Shown here: piece after piece, positions 6,455 to 7,964 of the stretch | How positions within the stretch are numbered: the stretch's first letter is position 1 | How the letters are laid out: each line of letters opens with the position of its first letter | NCBI GenBank assembly: GCA_031284445.1 | Contig: JAISZW010000217.1 | Span: 1 to 7,964 of the forward strand | Direction of reading: 5' to 3' | DNA: 7,964 nucleotides | From: Candidatus Methanovirga basalitermitum | GTDB lineage: Archaea; Methanobacteriota; Methanobacteria; Methanobacteriales; Methanobacteriaceae | The notes under the pieces: generated by a model | The model's database searches: none | Told to the model about the DNA's origin: nothing | Seen by the model: the letters and a program-made list of their open reading frames with translations, nothing else | Position numbers and translations under genes: made by a program

Positions 6455-6740
6455 GTGCGACAGGACAGGGTCTCTATTCATAATTAATTATTGAAATAAT
6501 TTAATTAATTAAAATATTTCAATTTTACTTGTGTGGGATTCTTGCCAAAAACTCTTAACTGAGTGATTGTTTAAGGTCACATGATGAAAATGTCTAATTA
6601 ATTACATAGTATCCGTGTATTTAAGGGCTATAGAAAGGATAAAATGGCTAACGATAAGTGAACAATTTATAAGCATCGTTAATAAAAACAATAGGTAGGA
6701 TATGATACCTTCATTGGTTACTATTGTCTTGGCAGAGGAA

Positions 6741-6814
6741 GTAAGTATTCCACACAATACTTATTAGTTCACAACCCATATATTTGTTAGTGAAATGATT
6801 GAGTCTAAATCATT
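6741..6814 (+). ncRNA. Three consecutive strong hairpins in the insertion
   Basis: These are the clearest RNA folds in the window. There is an 8-bp stem with a 6-base CCACAC loop (6742-6763). Next comes an 8-bp stem with one bulged A (6768-6794), then a perfect 7-bp stem with loop GAGTCTA (6794-6814). The CCACAC loop is fully complementary to GTGTGG at 6531-6536, allowing a loop-to-strand contact. Pairing is seen directly; that it is transcribed and functional is inferred. Confidence 0.5.
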
Positions 6815-6899
6815 CGTAATTGAGAAGACCAGTATGAAAATGTATTTTTATGATGAGAGAATGAACAACACTTATAATAAATAAAATAAGGTGTTTAAG

Positions 6900-6931
6900 G
6901 TCTTTGATTTTGTTCAAAAAAATAGAACCTT
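6900..6931 (+). other. Hairpin near the 3' end of the insertion
   Basis: AAGGT (about 6897-6901) pairs with ACCTT (about 6928-6932), enclosing TTTGA/TCAAA. The overall size is near that of a group II domain V (34 bases), but the catalytic triad and tetraloop are not recognisable. It could equally be a degenerate terminator. It is followed by a 12-bp direct repeat, AATATCTATTAA at 6934-6945 and 6951-6962. Confidence 0.3.
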
Positions 6932-7590
6932 AAAATATCTATTAAATAATAATATCTATTAATTATAACTTGATATGGATAGAATGGACTATTTAATAAG
7001 AGATTCCCATTATACAGGTGTAACTTATGGAATAATTGATGTAGATAGAATAATATCTAATTTAAAATTGAAACACTACTTAATATTAGATAAAAAAAGG
7101 TATAAAAGCTGTAGAATCAGCACTTGTGTCAAGATATCAAATGTATCCAAGTGTTTATCAACATCACACCACAAGAATTATAAACTCAATGTTTAATAGA
7201 AGTCATTAACCAAAAACTATTAAAAATAAAAGATCTCTACAAATATGACGATATAGATATTATTTCACTTTGCAGAAACAGTAATGGTTTTATAAAAGAT
7301 GTTATAACACGATTAGATAACAGAGATCTTTTAAAGACAGTAGATTCAATTCATTTAAATGGATTTACAAATCCACAAGATATATTTAAAATCAAAGAAA
7401 AAAAACACTTAGAAAATATGAAGAAGAAATAAGTGAAGATTTTGAAATAAACAGAATAGAAGAAATTAGAGAAAATATAGAAAAAAAAGAACTTTTTAGA
7501 AAAAAGGAGATATTTATATTAAAACTTATAAGTATGTGGTTGACATGCTTGTTAATGGAGCCATAAATATTATAATCTTTCAAAAAATAG
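6932..7590 (+). pseudogene. HD-domain phosphohydrolase (COG1078-like), broken C-terminal part
   Basis: The intact family hydrolyses nucleotides, typically dNTP or GTP-type triphosphates, in the cytoplasm. From 6969 the frame reads L-D-M-D-R-M-D-Y-L-I-R-D-S-H-Y-T-G-V-T-Y-G, a hallmark of the family. The coding signal then jumps frame at the A7 run 7092-7098 and continues as G-I-K-A-V-E-S-A-L-V-S-R-Y-Q-M-Y-P-S-V-Y-Q-H-H. It jumps again near 7199-7207 to a long stretch ending D-I-F-K-I-K-E-K-K (D-D-I-D-I-I-S-L-C-R-N-S-N-G-F is typical), and again at the A8 run 7398-7405. After A8 7481-7488 it survives as V-V-D-M-L-V-N-G-A-I-N near 7536. At least four frameshifts, the missing HD domain and the insertion upstream make it a clear pseudogene. 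The apparent ORFs at 6975-7196 and 7536-7742 are pieces of it. Confidence 0.8.
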
Positions 7591-7597
7591 AATTAAA

Positions 7598-7664
7598 AGA
7601 AGATGAGATGCATTTATTTTCTCTTATTCTATCTGATATTAAAGAATTTCATCTCAGATCTTCT
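7598..7664. repeat. Inverted repeat between the pseudogene and the ABC gene
   Basis: AGAAGATGAGATG (7598-7610) pairs with CATCTC (7650-7655) and ATCTTCT (7658-7664), with AG bulged between them. This gives 13-bp arms around a 39-base loop. A run of nine T on the plus strand follows at about 7685-7693, so this pair could end plus-strand transcription. The role is uncertain. Confidence 0.35.
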
Positions 7665-7692
7665 TCTAAATATTCACTTCTTTCTTTTTTTT

Positions 7693-7964
7693 TTAACTTA
7701 AATTGGTGGTGTTGGGTGCTGATGATTTTAAGATGTTTGTAACATCATCATCGGTTAAATCGTAGTGGAAGAAGTTTGTGTAGAATTCTTTCACTTCTTT
7801 TTTAAGATCTAAATCCTGATTCTGTTCACCATAGATAACTTTCAGAGTCCATGGAATACCAATAATCATATTAGAACCTGGAGGCATGTCAAACCAGTTG
7901 AATGGATCACTTGGAGCTAAATAGACTTGCTTATTTTTAACAGCATTTATACCATTCCATTGAG
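7693..7964 (-). CDS. ABC transporter substrate-binding protein, iron/cobalamin type (C-terminal part)
   Basis: The gene runs off the right edge, so only the last 89 residues are visible. They read W-N-G-I-N-A-V-K-N-K-Q-V-Y-L-A-P-S-D-P-F-N-W-F-D-M-P-P-G-S-N and then I-I-G-I-P-W-T-L-K-V-I-Y. This matches the C-terminal lobe of periplasmic-binding-protein-2 (BtuF/FepB-type) lipoproteins that catch ferric chelates or cobamides outside the cell and pass them to an ABC permease. The A-V-K-N-x-x-V-Y motif and the I-I-G-I-x-W helix start are the main support. The tail K-E-V-K-E-F-Y-T-N-F-F-H-Y-D-L-T-D-D-D-V is also typical. The permease and ATPase genes are not in view. The substrate cannot be told from this part. 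The apparent start at 7887 is an internal Met. Confidence 0.88.
   Translation of the reverse strand, partial: QWNGINAVKNKQVYLAPSDPFNWFDMPPGSNMIIGIPWTLKVIYGEQNQDLDLKKEVKEFYTNFFHYDLTDDDVTNILKSSAPNTTNLS

Larger units (their letters stand above)
6455..6931 (+). mobile_element. Structured non-coding insertion, group II intron-like and without ORF
   Basis: The element starts GTGCGAC, the classic group II intron 5' end (GUGYG), exactly where the HD reading frame breaks. It has no protein-coding frame but a dense series of stems: a 34-base near-perfect palindrome (6490-6523); TAACGAT (6649-6655) with ATCGTTA (6675-6681); CAATA (6689-6693) with TATTG (6722-6726), enclosing GGTA/TACC; TAAGTATT (6742-6749) with AATACTTA (6756-6763) around a CCACAC loop; TTCACAAC (6768-6775) with GTT-a-GTGAA (6786-6794); and AATGATT (6794-6800) with AATCATT (6808-6814). 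GACAGGGT (6464-6471) can alternatively pair with ACCC (6774-6777) plus TGTT (6785-6788), which resembles the closing stem of domain I. I find no clear domain V with its AGC triad and GNRA loop, so the 3' part is decayed, deleted or of another type. The 3' boundary is set by where HD-like sequence resumes. Group II intron is the best idea, not proven. Confidence 0.42.

Noticed and set aside
6531..6545. GTGTG at 6531 as the 5' end of a group II intron
   Set aside because: TTACTT before it could pair with AAGTAA at 6739-6744. However, the HD reading frame breaks at 6455, where GTGCGAC is a better match, and the folded region starts before 6531.
6733..6745. RNase P RNA, suggested by CAGAGGAAGTAAG
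   Set aside because: Only part of the conserved GAGGAAAGUCC block is present and the distal ACAGAA-type partner is missing.
7392..7583. Minus-strand ORF of 63 codons
   Set aside because: It is an antisense shadow of the HD pseudogene; its low-complexity Ser/Phe/Ile content comes from A-rich coding on the other strand.
1..7964. CRISPR array or tRNA gene
   Set aside because: No regularly spaced repeats of 25-40 bases and no T-loop (GTTCRAATC-type) sequence in a cloverleaf setting were found on either strand.

Overview
The window looks like a chromosomal stretch from a host-associated methanogenic archaeon of the order Methanobacteriales (Methanosphaera or Methanobrevibacter type). The evidence is a very AT-rich base composition, a class I (archaeal-type) lysyl-tRNA synthetase, Shine-Dalgarno sites of the GGTGAT type, TTTATATA-like TATA boxes, and a GalU and an HD phosphohydrolase remnant of the kind these genomes carry. 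This assignment rests on pattern recognition, not on a database search.

Layout from left to right. (1) 1-1213 holds no intact gene: it contains the decayed 3' part of an IS4-type transposase (286-783) and AT-rich intergenic DNA. (2) 1214-3081, plus strand: a 14-bp palindrome and a TATA box precede a 58-residue helix-turn-helix protein, probably leaderless. Then come galU (UDP-glucose synthesis) and an unrecognised 216-residue coiled-coil protein 45 bases behind galU. (3) 3099-3782, minus strand: a YgjP/DUF45 zinc metallohydrolase that converges on the coiled-coil gene. (4) 3783-4499: intergenic DNA with a possible three-way-junction hairpin and a small single-span membrane protein that follows lysK on the minus strand. 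(5) 4500-6080, minus strand: lysK, full length, with a clear GGTGAT ribosome site that fixes its start. (6) 6394-about 7590, plus strand: an HD-domain phosphohydrolase pseudogene, split by about 480 bases of strongly folded non-coding sequence that begins GTGCGAC and resembles the RNA of a group II intron without a reverse transcriptase. The downstream half of the gene is further broken by frameshifts, several at A-runs. (7) 7693-7964, minus strand: the C-terminal end of an iron/cobalamin-type ABC transporter substrate-binding protein that runs off the window.

Functionally this is a mix of housekeeping genes (lysK, galU), one metal-dependent hydrolase, one metal-uptake component and two decaying genes. 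The most interesting part is the structured element inside the HD pseudogene. The HTH-galU-coiled-coil cluster with its palindromic promoter element comes second.
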